Part shown: positions 28,430 to 36,439 of the stretch, in pieces
Layout of the letters: every line of letters begins with the position of its first letter
How positions within the stretch are numbered: the stretch's first letter is position 1
Source: an uncultured Granulosicoccus sp.
GTDB taxonomy: Bacteria > Pseudomonadota > Gammaproteobacteria > Granulosicoccales > Granulosicoccaceae
Direction of reading: 5' to 3'
Assembly (NCBI GenBank): GCA_937924505.1
Contig: CALDSR010000019.1
Location: 16,130 to 80,129, forward strand
DNA length: 64,000 nucleotides
Made by a program: the position numbers and the translations under genes
Notes under the pieces: generated by a model
What the model was told of the DNA's origin: nothing
The model's input: only the letters and a program-made list of their open reading frames with translations
The model's database searches: none

Positions 28430-28483
28430 GTGTCCTTCTCTTTTGATCGATCCGACACCGGCGATCAAGCTGACACCGGACAC

Positions 28484-28523
28484 AAAAAAGGCAGTCGGCT
28501 CGGCCTACCGAGCCGGACTTGCC
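28484..28523 (-). terminator. Rho-independent terminator/attenuator between tctC and tctB
   Basis: Read on the minus strand, arms CGGCTCGG and CCGAGCCG enclose a TAGG loop. The stem extends outward with single-base bulges (AGT/ACT, GGC/GCC) and is followed directly by TTTTTT at 28489-28484. It lies between tctC and tctB, so it should reduce readthrough and leave the binding protein in excess over the permease. A further GC-rich inverted repeat lies just upstream, around 28520-28540. Confidence 0.75.
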
Positions 28524-28582
28524 CGGACGGTAGGTCCGGCCAGGCAGGTCCAGCTGGGTAAGCCCCAACCGCGGATCACAAC

Positions 28583-29557
28583 TTACTGATTTGCGATAAT
28601 TTCTTTAACGACAGGACCCATGACTGAAAACATGGTGTCTTGAGCGGCAGTGGCTGCAGCTGAGTCGGTGTAGAACGACGCCAGATCGTTACCTGACATA
28701 TAACGCTTGTAGCCGTCGAGTTCGGCAATATGCGCAATCGCGGCGCCGACATCTTCCTTGACTTCGTCAGGTACACCGTTTTTACCAAACAAGCACATGA
28801 GACCGGTGAAATCGATGCCGTCGGTGCCTTGCTCTTTAAACGTTGCCAGGTCCGCTGCCATCGGATCACGTTCAGCGCCTGCCGAGGCAAGTGCACGGAT
28901 GTCATTTTCAAAACCCACGACTGTGTTCACACCGCCAAAGACCGCTTCAACCGATTGTGATACCAGAGCCGCACGTGCTTTTGAACCACCTTTAAAAGGC
29001 ACTTTCTTGTGAGGGATGCCATGGGTGTCAAAAAAGATATGACCGATCGTTGCGTGCATGGTTGCTGCACCCGAGGTGCCCCATGTAATTTCTTTGCCCG
29101 ATGCTTTAGCGTTTTCAATAAACTCCTGCATGGTTGTTGCCGGGTTCGAGGCATGCACTTGCAGCGAAGTCACCAACTGCGACGCACAGCCCAGGTTCAC
29201 GAAGTCTTCAGGGATGTGGTAAGGGCGATCGTCACCTTTGGCCAGTTCGCCGGCGATGAAGGTGCCGATATTGATCATGTACAGCGTGTGACCATCAGCG
29301 TCTTCGTCCAGAACGGCCTTGGCTGCTTTCTGGCCAGATGCACCGGGCAGATTCACGATGTAGGCTGGTAGCCCGTTCATGGACGGTGCTTCATGCATAT
29401 AAGATGCAAACCCGCGTGCCGTGGTATCGGTACCGCCGCCAGCGGAAAAGCCAACCATAATCTTTACAGGCTTCTCGGGGTAGTCAGCCAGAGCTGCTGT
29501 GCCCACGAGCATCGCTGTTGCGGCGAATCCGGTGGCTATTTTCTTTGCAAAAGTCAT
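28583..29557 (-). CDS. tctC: tripartite tricarboxylate transporter substrate-binding protein TctC (Bug family)
   Basis: A 324-residue periplasmic protein with a Sec signal (MTFAKKIATGFAATAMLVGTAALA). The mature part begins DYPEKPVKIMVGFSAGGGTDTTARG, the classic TctC/Bug entry loop. A strong ribosome site, GGAGGAATAA, precedes the ATG. It is first in the operon and divergent from a CaiB-type gene. It binds a carboxylate and delivers it to TctAB. Confidence 0.92.
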   Translation of the reverse strand: MTFAKKIATGFAATAMLVGTAALADYPEKPVKIMVGFSAGGGTDTTARGFASYMHEAPSMNGLPAYIVNLPGASGQKAAKAVLDEDADGHTLYMINIGTFIAGELAKGDDRPYHIPEDFVNLGCASQLVTSLQVHASNPATTMQEFIENAKASGKEITWGTSGAATMHATIGHIFFDTHGIPHKKVPFKGGSKARAALVSQSVEAVFGGVNTVVGFENDIRALASAGAERDPMAADLATFKEQGTDGIDFTGLMCLFGKNGVPDEVKEDVGAAIAHIAELDGYKRYMSGNDLASFYTDSAAATAAQDTMFSVMGPVVKEIIANQ

Positions 29558-29661
29558 TTATTCCTCCAATATGGTGCAATTATTCTAACGTGCATAAATT
29601 GCTTGAATATTAATTGTAAACCCGATGTGCACGTTGCTCAATCGAAATTCGGTGCTTGATG

Positions 29662-29679
29662 CACGTCTTGCGAGACGTG
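29662..29679. promoter_or_regulatory. palindrome in divergent tctC / CoA-transferase promoter region
   Basis: CACGTCT-N4-AGACGTG, perfect 7-bp arms, lies 42 bp upstream of the CoA-transferase start and 104 bp from the tctC start. It suits a shared operator for the two divergent units. No regulator gene is nearby. Confidence 0.45.
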
Positions 29680-29721
29680 AGTATTCCTCATTCATAAATT
29701 CTGACTGAAAGCGGGGCATTA

Positions 29722-30882
29722 ATGTCAAAAACACATCCCTTTGAGGGACTTTTGGTCGTCGATTTCACACATGTTCTGGCGGGCCCGGCCTGCTCTTACT
29801 ATCTCGGTCTGTTGGGGGCGCAGGTCATCAAGGTCGAATCTGTCACCAAAGGTGATGCGATACGGCATCGGGGGGGGACCGATACGGTCGCCGCCGGCGC
29901 CGGAATGAGTACGTCTTATCTCACTCAGGGCGCGGGCAAGCGGTCCATTGCACTTGAGCTCGAGTCACCCGATGGCATTCAACAATTTCATCAATTGTTG
30001 GCGCAGGCAGATGTACTGGTTGAAAACCACGTGCCAAAAACCATGCACCGATTGCGTCTGGACGAGGCAAGTCTTGCTGACCAACATCCGCACCTGATCC
30101 ATTGTGCAATGACCGGTTACGGTCGTGGTGGTCCGCAGGAAAATACCGCAGCCTACGACGTTAACATTCAAGCGTCCTGCGGATTGATGGAGGCGACTGG
30201 CACTTCGGAAAGTGGTCCTGTTAGAACAGGCGCTCCCGTACTGGACTATGGCACCGCACTGGCTGCAAGTTTTGCGATCTCAGCAGCGCTTTACGAACGT
30301 ACTTCAACAGGGCAAGGCACCTTCATTGATGTGTCCATGTTGGAGACCGGATTGACCTTGATGAGTTCAACGGTCACGGATTACTTGAAAACCGGCAATG
30401 CGCCAAAGCGTCGTGGTAATTTGGCGAACAGTCGATCCCCGGGAGCTGGGAGTTTCCCATGCAAAGAAGGTGTCATGTCACTGGGTGTTAACGAGGAATC
30501 CCACTTCAAGAGTCTTGCCAGTGCGCTTGACCGGGAAGACTGGCTAAGCGATCCAAGATTTGCGCAGCGTGATGCGCGAAAACGTCATGCGTCTGAACTG
30601 GGGTCAGAGATTGAAGTAGAGCTTGCCAAAAAGACGGCAGAAGACTGGGAGCCGATTTTACAAACTGCGGGTGTTCCGTCCGCACGATTGCGCAGCCTGC
30701 CTGAAGCATTGTCGTCTGACCAGGTGACGACGCGCGGCTATGTGCAAACCACTGATGACGGCGTCGACGTCCCGACATTGCCGTTTCGAATTGGCGGAGT
30801 GAAGGCTTATCGCCCGGTTTCAAACGCACCGACCAAGGGTGAGCACAGTGCAGAGATTATCGATTGGCTTGGCTCTGTATAA
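29722..30882 (+). CDS. CaiB/BaiF family (class III) CoA-transferase
   Basis: A 386-residue class III CoA-transferase. The N-terminal LLVVDFTHVLAGPACSYYLG and the catalytic Asp146 in TAAYDVNIQAS are clear, and the C-terminal SARLRSLPEALSSDQV segment is typical. It is divergent from tctC and shares that promoter region, so the imported acid may be its substrate. Sequence differs clearly from the CoA-transferase at 18838, so the two are not a recent duplication. Confidence 0.9.
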   Translation: MSKTHPFEGLLVVDFTHVLAGPACSYYLGLLGAQVIKVESVTKGDAIRHRGGTDTVAAGAGMSTSYLTQGAGKRSIALELESPDGIQQFHQLLAQADVLVENHVPKTMHRLRLDEASLADQHPHLIHCAMTGYGRGGPQENTAAYDVNIQASCGLMEATGTSESGPVRTGAPVLDYGTALAASFAISAALYERTSTGQGTFIDVSMLETGLTLMSSTVTDYLKTGNAPKRRGNLANSRSPGAGSFPCKEGVMSLGVNEESHFKSLASALDREDWLSDPRFAQRDARKRHASELGSEIEVELAKKTAEDWEPILQTAGVPSARLRSLPEALSSDQVTTRGYVQTTDDGVDVPTLPFRIGGVKAYRPVSNAPTKGEHSAEIIDWLGSV

Positions 30883-30984
30883 AGGATCATTCGCGCTAAT
30901 CCAGTCTTGGCAGCATAGGGTTTGGTCGCATGGGCGTTCAACCTACGGCTTGTTTGCATGCGCAGTAACACAGCGATGACGACA

Positions 30985-32202
30985 TCATGTTACGGGTGCT
31001 GTTTTTGCCAGCGATTGAGCGCAGGCAAATGCTGATGACCAGGCCCACTGAAAATTAAAGCCACCCAGATGTCCAGTTACATCAACCACCTCACCGATAA
31101 AATACAGTCCTTTCTGGTCATTTGCCTCCATGGTCTTGGACGAAAGGTGCTTGGTATCCACGCCGCCTAATGTGACCTCCGCTGTGCGATAGCCCTCCGT
31201 GCCGGCCGGAACGATTTCCCAGCCGTTAAACAATTGACCGACGCGTTCAATTTGCGCATCTGGCCAATCAGCCATGGGGCGATCCTGAAAGTCCGGCCAC
31301 CATAGTTTTTCAAATTCCAGCACCACGTTCTTGGGTAATAGTTGCGAGATAACGGTTCGTGCCAGGTTTCGGGGTTGGTGTTGCTTTGCCGCTTGCAAAA
31401 CGCTGGGCATAGCCCTGTCTGGCAGTAGATCGATATGTATCGGATCACTTTGCTGCCAGTAGTTTGATATTTGCAACACGACCGGGCCACTTAAACCGCG
31501 ATGCGTAAACAACAAGGCTTCTCGAAAACTGGTTTTGCCCGCTTTGATTGTTGCGGGTATTGCGTTACCGGAAAGCCGCGCGAACATGTCCTTGAGCTGG
31601 CCGGTGAAGGTGTAGGGAACAAGGCTGGCTCGCACTGGCAGCACGTTGAGGCCAAATTGCCTGGCTAATTCGTAGCCGAACGGCGTTGGATCCATATTGG
31701 GTATGGATAATCCGCCCGTTGCCACAACGACAGCGGAGGACGCGACACTGCCAAGGCTGGTACGAAGGCGGTAGCTGTTAGCTGACGCATCGAAATCGAG
31801 TTGATCGATGACGCATTGCAAAACAATATCCACGCCGACCGATTCGCACTCACTTCGAAGTAGATTGACAATGTCACGCGCCTTGTCGTCGCAAAACAGT
31901 TGCCCGTGATCTCGCTCGTGATAGGCAATGTCGTGAGCCTGCACGCTACCGATAAAGTCCCAAGCGGTGTACTGGCTTAAAGCTGATTTGACGAAATGCG
32001 GATTACCACAAATGAAGTTATCCGGTTCGATGTACAAATTTGTAAAATTACAGCGTCCGCCACCAGACATTAGAATTTTACGGCCGATCTTTTTACTGCG
32101 TTCGAGCACCACAACTCGCTGGCCAAGCAGGCCGGCCTGCCAGGCACACATCAGCCCTGCGGCACCGCCGCCTATGATGATGGCATCGTAGTGTTCTTTC
32201 AT
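30985..32202 (-). CDS. HI0933/BaiN-family NAD(P)/FAD-dependent oxidoreductase
   Basis: A 405-residue flavoprotein. The dinucleotide motif IIIGGGAAGLMCAW is at residues 9-22. The family pattern GRKILMSGGGRCNFTN follows, and the C-terminal GEVVDVTGHLGGFNFQWAW is a second FAD-contacting stretch. It is convergent with the CoA-transferase and separated from the transporter regions, so it is probably a stand-alone conserved gene. The cellular role of the family is not well defined. Confidence 0.9.
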   Translation of the reverse strand: MKEHYDAIIIGGGAAGLMCAWQAGLLGQRVVVLERSKKIGRKILMSGGGRCNFTNLYIEPDNFICGNPHFVKSALSQYTAWDFIGSVQAHDIAYHERDHGQLFCDDKARDIVNLLRSECESVGVDIVLQCVIDQLDFDASANSYRLRTSLGSVASSAVVVATGGLSIPNMDPTPFGYELARQFGLNVLPVRASLVPYTFTGQLKDMFARLSGNAIPATIKAGKTSFREALLFTHRGLSGPVVLQISNYWQQSDPIHIDLLPDRAMPSVLQAAKQHQPRNLARTVISQLLPKNVVLEFEKLWWPDFQDRPMADWPDAQIERVGQLFNGWEIVPAGTEGYRTAEVTLGGVDTKHLSSKTMEANDQKGLYFIGEVVDVTGHLGGFNFQWAWSSAFACAQSLAKTAPVT

Positions 32203-32384
32203 AGGGGTAGGATACGCGAAGGCGCGTAATTACGTGCCATGACAGGACAGAGCTTACTGTGTAAAAGCGGAGGCTATGTGCATTGGTATTGTCGCTCTAT
32301 TTACTTGTGACCTGTAGAATTTTGGAAGACAGAACCCTGGTAAGTATGTTGACAGTCATTCCTGCAAGAGAAGAGGTGAACCTT

Positions 32385-32765
32385 ATGAGCTATGTACCAC
32401 CCCGGAACAAGCAGCTCTACTTCGAACAAGTCTGGACACTCGTGCGCGAAATACCGTCGGGAAGGGTAGCGACCTACGGGCAAATCACGAAGATGCTGCC
32501 GCAGCCCGACGACATCAGTGCGGATGACTATCAGCTGTCTGCTTCTCGCTGGGTAGGTTTGGCGATGGCTGCTTGTCCAAACGATGTGCCCTGGCAGCGG
32601 GTTGTAAACGCACAGGGAAAAATTAGCCATCCGGCGGCCGGTATGCAAAAAAAGCTACTGGAGGAGGAGGGCGTGCTGTTTGCGAAAGAAAAAATAGATC
32701 TTGATGAGTATCAATGGTCTGGTCCCGGGCAAAGTGACAAGCCCAGGCAGAGCCGATTGTTTTAG
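32385..32765 (+). CDS. alkyltransferase-like protein (ATL, MGMT family, Cys replaced by Trp)
   Basis: About 126 residues of the O6-alkylguanine DNA alkyltransferase DNA-binding domain. The active-site PCHRV is replaced by VPWQRVV with Trp70, the hallmark of ATL proteins, which bind O6-alkylguanine lesions and channel them to nucleotide excision repair. The motif SGRVATYGQIT is present near the N-terminus. I start at ATG 32385 (MSYVPPRNKQ) with GAGGTG upstream; an earlier in-frame start at 32283 would add 34 unmatched residues. Confidence 0.88.
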   Translation: MSYVPPRNKQLYFEQVWTLVREIPSGRVATYGQITKMLPQPDDISADDYQLSASRWVGLAMAACPNDVPWQRVVNAQGKISHPAAGMQKKLLEEEGVLFAKEKIDLDEYQWSGPGQSDKPRQSRLF

Positions 32766-32811
32766 AAAAGCATCCAATACACGGATTACATCAGTAGTTA
32801 CCTTTTTCAAG

Positions 32812-34848
32812 TCAAGCTAACTGGGACGATTGTTTCCCGCGTTTCACTTGAAGGACCATTATTGGCAGCATAAGGGCAATGCCAATGCCCATTGTGAGTA
32901 ATCCGGGTGCAATAAACAGGAAAGATACCAGCGCGACCCACCATCTTTCCCATGTTTTGAGCGTGGCAAACAAGTACCCGGAAAACGCAACGCCAAGGGA
33001 GGCGATGCCCATCATGGCGCCAAGCAAAGTCACCGTGAATGCCCACCAGGTAAACCCATCTGCAACCAGCAACAATGCTGGTGAATAGACGAAGACAAAT
33101 GGCACGAGGGCCTTTGCAATGCCGAGACGAAAGGCGGTATTACCGGTTTTGAATGGGTTCGACCCGGCGATCCCGGCCGCCGCATACGCCGCCAGAGCGA
33201 CAGGTGGCGTGATATCGGCAAGCACCCCGTAATAGAAAACAAAGAAATGAGCGACGAGCGGTTCAACCTGCAGTTGAGCAAGTGCTGGGGCTGCGACCGC
33301 GACCAGGATGATATAAGTGGCCGTTGTGGGTATGCCTGCGCCCATGATGATACAAGACGCTGCAACCAGGATGAGGGATGTGAACAGTGCCCACTGCGTT
33401 ACCGTAAAGTAGCTCAGAACCGGTAGCGAACTCAGCATGGTGCCTATTTCTGTGGCGGTTTGGACGACGACAAATCCCAGGCGAAAACCAACACCGGTGA
33501 GCGTCACCACGCCAACCACAACACCGACGGTTGCGGCCGCCGCACCGACTGCCAGCGTATTCTTGGCACCCGCTGCCAGACTGTCCCATAGATCCTTGAT
33601 GCTCAAACGGTTTGTCGGGTTCAGGAAACCGACCACGACACAGGCGATGATTCCATAAACAGCTGCAAAATCCGGGGTCTTGCCCGACAAGATCAGGTAC
33701 ACAAGGATCAGCAGCGGAATGAGGCTCAGCCAATGGTCTTTAAGCACAATACCCATCTTCGGAAGTTCCTCAGCGCGCAATCCGCGAAGCCCGAGTTTCT
33801 TCGCTTCCAGGTGCACCATGATAAAAATGCCGAAGTAGTGCAAAAGGGCCGGGAACAATGCGGCAGCAAGAACGTCCCTGAGTGGAATTTCCAGATACTC
33901 CACCATGATGAAAGCCGCAGCACCCATGATTGGTGGTGTGATTTGACCACCAGTAGAAGCGGTTGCTTCAACCGCGCCCGAAAAGTGTGGCGGATAACCA
34001 ACCCTTTTCATTGCAGGAATGGTCAGCGCGCCGGTGGTTACAGTGTTGGCAATGGATGAACCGGAAATCGTACCCATGAATGCGGACGAGAAAATAGCGA
34101 CCTTTGCAGGTCCACCGGAATAACGACCGGCAATGACCATCGCAAAGTCTATAAAGAGTTGCCCCAGACCGATGCGTGTCGCCAACACGCCAAACAGAAT
34201 AAACAAGAATACGTACTGCGCCATAACCCCGATCGCTATGCCGTAGATGCCTTGATTGGTCATATAGAGATGATTGATGATGCCAAGCCATGATGAGCCA
34301 CCATGTTTCAGCGCACCAGGCATCAATGGCCCGAAGTAGGCGAAAGCAATGAATATCAAGGCAATGATCGGTAGTGTTGGGCCGACACTTCGGCGGGTTG
34401 CTTCCAGCGTGAGAAGCAGTAAAGCAGTCCCCATGAATATGTCCGTGGGTGAGGGGTTACCGACTCTCAGTGCCAAGGCTTCCGGTGAAAGAAGCGGAAG
34501 ATACATCGCAGCACCCACTGCCAGAATGGCGAAGAGCAGATCAATCAGTGGCACCCCGTCAAAGCGATACCAGGCGCGGGGCGGCATCGTGGGATCGGTT
34601 CTGCGGAAACCAAACAGCAAGAAAACCAATCCGAGGACAAAAGAAATATGAATACCACGATGCAAAATCTCGCGGATCAATCCAAAGCCGGATGCATAAA
34701 AATGGTAAACCGACATGGCAACCAGGGCTGCGGCTATAAATAGACCGAGTGCCTTGCCAGTAGGGCGGAACGCCATTTCCGGGTCATATTTGCGTTCGAT
34801 TTCAGCCAGCTGTTCAGGCGTAAGCTCAGGGGTTGTATCAGTGCTCAT
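32812..34848 (-). CDS. TRAP transporter fused permease (TAXI type)
   Basis: About 678 residues, smaller than the other fused permease in this window (787). The large-subunit landmarks GGPAKVAIFSSAFMGTISGS, STGGQITPPIMGAAAF and ADITPPVALAAYAAA are present. A TTG two codons earlier (34854) is a possible start, but ATG 34848 is simpler. It is separated from its TAXI partner by a terminator-like hairpin, so it is probably made at a lower level. Sequence divergence from the first permease is large. Confidence 0.92.
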   Translation of the reverse strand: MSTDTTPELTPEQLAEIERKYDPEMAFRPTGKALGLFIAAALVAMSVYHFYASGFGLIREILHRGIHISFVLGLVFLLFGFRRTDPTMPPRAWYRFDGVPLIDLLFAILAVGAAMYLPLLSPEALALRVGNPSPTDIFMGTALLLLTLEATRRSVGPTLPIIALIFIAFAYFGPLMPGALKHGGSSWLGIINHLYMTNQGIYGIAIGVMAQYVFLFILFGVLATRIGLGQLFIDFAMVIAGRYSGGPAKVAIFSSAFMGTISGSSIANTVTTGALTIPAMKRVGYPPHFSGAVEATASTGGQITPPIMGAAAFIMVEYLEIPLRDVLAAALFPALLHYFGIFIMVHLEAKKLGLRGLRAEELPKMGIVLKDHWLSLIPLLILVYLILSGKTPDFAAVYGIIACVVVGFLNPTNRLSIKDLWDSLAAGAKNTLAVGAAAATVGVVVGVVTLTGVGFRLGFVVVQTATEIGTMLSSLPVLSYFTVTQWALFTSLILVAASCIIMGAGIPTTATYIILVAVAAPALAQLQVEPLVAHFFVFYYGVLADITPPVALAAYAAAGIAGSNPFKTGNTAFRLGIAKALVPFVFVYSPALLLVADGFTWWAFTVTLLGAMMGIASLGVAFSGYLFATLKTWERWWVALVSFLFIAPGLLTMGIGIALMLPIMVLQVKRGKQSSQLA

Positions 34849-34898
34849 GGCCAAGTTCGCAAAGTAAGGTAGAAAGAGTGCACTAATTTAATGTTGAA

Positions 34899-34932
34899 AT
34901 AAAAAAGCCCCGGGCGCGTACGCACCCGAGGC
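34899..34932 (-). terminator. Rho-independent terminator/attenuator between TAXI binding-protein and permease genes
   Basis: On the minus strand GCCTCGGGTGC pairs with GCGCCCGGGGC around a GTAC loop, with one or two wobble pairs, and is followed directly by TTTTTT (34906-34901). It is among the best terminator structures in the window and lies in the 103-bp gap after the binding-protein gene. Confidence 0.8.
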
Positions 34933-34951
34933 CATCTTCAACACACTGGAT

Positions 34952-35956
34952 TTACTTGATCAAGCCAGCTTCTTTGTAGAAGCGCTCGGCGCCTGCATGT
35001 AAGGGAACACCCACACCTGCCAACGCTGTGTCTGGAGTGATTGTTTTACCTTTTGCGTGGCCGACGTCAAGCAGCTTGCGAGACTCGTCGTTCCATAACG
35101 CTTTTGTGATGTTGTAGATCAGTTCTTCGTCTTCTTTCGCAGACGTGAACCACTGTGCGCCTACGGCGACAGTATTGACTCCAGCGACACCTTCATAAGC
35201 ACCATCAGGAATGGATGAAGACGCGAAGAAACCGTACTTTTCTGTCAGCGCATCTGCACCCGCGCCGTCGATGGGGACCAGCTTGATTTTTGCAGCGGAA
35301 GATAGCTCAACCAGTGCACCTGTCGGGTAACCCGTGACGACAAAGAACGCGTCGATCTTGCCGTTACGCAGAGCTTCGGAGGCTGCATTGCCCTTTAGAG
35401 CTTCGGCTGTCAGATCGTCTGCAGACAAACCATTGGCTTCCAGAATCAGCAGTGCATCGACATAGGTACCTGAACCCGGCTCATCAAGCGATACGCGCTT
35501 GCCAGCCAAGTCAGCTACGGAGTTGATACCGCTGTCGGCCAAAGCGACAAGGTGAATGTGCTCTTCGAAAAGGGCTGCGATTGTGCGCAAGTCAGTTGCT
35601 GGCTCACTGCCTTCCATTGTGCCGGTACCGGTATAGGCCCAGTACGCGACGTCAGATTGTGCGAAACCTGAATTACGCAAGCCAGAAATAATTGCATTGA
35701 CATTATCGACCGAACCGCGTGATGACACTGCTGATGCGATCAAGCCATCAACACCGCATGACCCGCCTTCGCCACACTCACGTGAACCGGGTGGTTTGGA
35801 GATCGCGTTAGCGATGACGCCGCCAACAGGGTAATAAGTGTAGGCGGTGCCGCCTGTACCGATGGTGAAGAATTTGAGGTCCTGGGCTGAGGCTGTACCT
35901 GCCAGGCCCAAGGCTAATGCCGCTCCTATTGCGGCTATCTTGATAGTTCTGATCAT
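34952..35956 (-). CDS. TAXI-family TRAP transporter solute-binding protein
   Basis: About 334 residues with a Sec signal (MIRTIKIAAIGAALALGLAGTASAQ split over the first 25 residues). The mature part opens with KFFTIGTGGTAYTYYPVGG, the typical TAXI entry motif. CAGGAG lies 9 nt upstream of ATG 35956. An in-frame start 14 codons earlier is less likely. It is the first gene of a two-gene transport unit, and its upstream gap holds a LacI-type palindrome. Confidence 0.92.
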   Translation of the reverse strand: MIRTIKIAAIGAALALGLAGTASAQDLKFFTIGTGGTAYTYYPVGGVIANAISKPPGSRECGEGGSCGVDGLIASAVSSRGSVDNVNAIISGLRNSGFAQSDVAYWAYTGTGTMEGSEPATDLRTIAALFEEHIHLVALADSGINSVADLAGKRVSLDEPGSGTYVDALLILEANGLSADDLTAEALKGNAASEALRNGKIDAFFVVTGYPTGALVELSSAAKIKLVPIDGAGADALTEKYGFFASSSIPDGAYEGVAGVNTVAVGAQWFTSAKEDEELIYNITKALWNDESRKLLDVGHAKGKTITPDTALAGVGVPLHAGAERFYKEAGLIK

Positions 35957-36057
35957 GAAAACTCCTGTTGTTGTTGCCTTGCAGATACTGCTGAGCAAAG
36001 CGTATGTTATGACAGCGATCTCGCGCTCTCATGCTTTCTCGAGGACACGTTTGGGAA

Positions 36058-36072
36058 TGTAAAGCGCTTCCA
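36058..36072. promoter_or_regulatory. LacI-family-type operator candidate
   Basis: TGTAAAGCGCTTCCA has the AAGCGCTT core palindrome and TG/CA flanks typical of LacI-family operators. It lies 101 bp upstream of the TAXI binding-protein start, close to TATAAC on the minus strand, a possible -10 element. No LacI-type gene is in the window. Confidence 0.45.
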
Positions 36073-36282
36073 GGCTACAGGTTATAAACCAGTGCCTTAC
36101 GCCAACGTATTCCCCTGATGGTAACAATCTGAACTGATGATGGACAGCGTCAAGTCAGATGCCTGAGCAGCCACTGAAAGGTATTGTAATGCCAGTTTGA
36201 TAGTCGTACGCAATCTGACAGGTATAAGAGATTGAAAATGTCTACACTGTCGTGGTTCATCTTGTAGGAATAACATTTAAAC

Positions 36283-36310
36283 TATTGAATATCAAGAATA
36301 TATTGAATAT
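36283..36310. repeat. two direct TATTGAATAT repeats, 18 bp apart
   Basis: Identical 10-mers at 36283-36292 and 36301-36310 within an AT-rich stretch 130 bp downstream (in the sense of the minus-strand operon) of the last hydantoinase gene. They may be a regulator site or simply AT-rich background. Confidence 0.35.
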
Positions 36311-36439
36311 TTCGAAAGGCGCAATGCATGCGGCCGTATAAGACGACTGCATTTACAGATTGAATTTTTTGGCCTGCCAGCGACATCAATCTTGCTGAAT
36401 CCCTTATCTGCCACCAATGGGCCAGAATTGAGAATTTCT

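Larger units (their letters stand above)
35957..36439. other. 483-bp intergenic region upstream of TAXI binding-protein gene
   Basis: No gene is supported. It contains a LacI-type palindrome at 36058-36072, two copies of TATTGAATAT at 36283-36292 and 36301-36310, and a long AT-rich segment. It separates the end of the large hydantoinase operon from the TAXI-TRAP unit. I saw no clear terminator for the hydantoinase operon. Confidence 0.55.
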
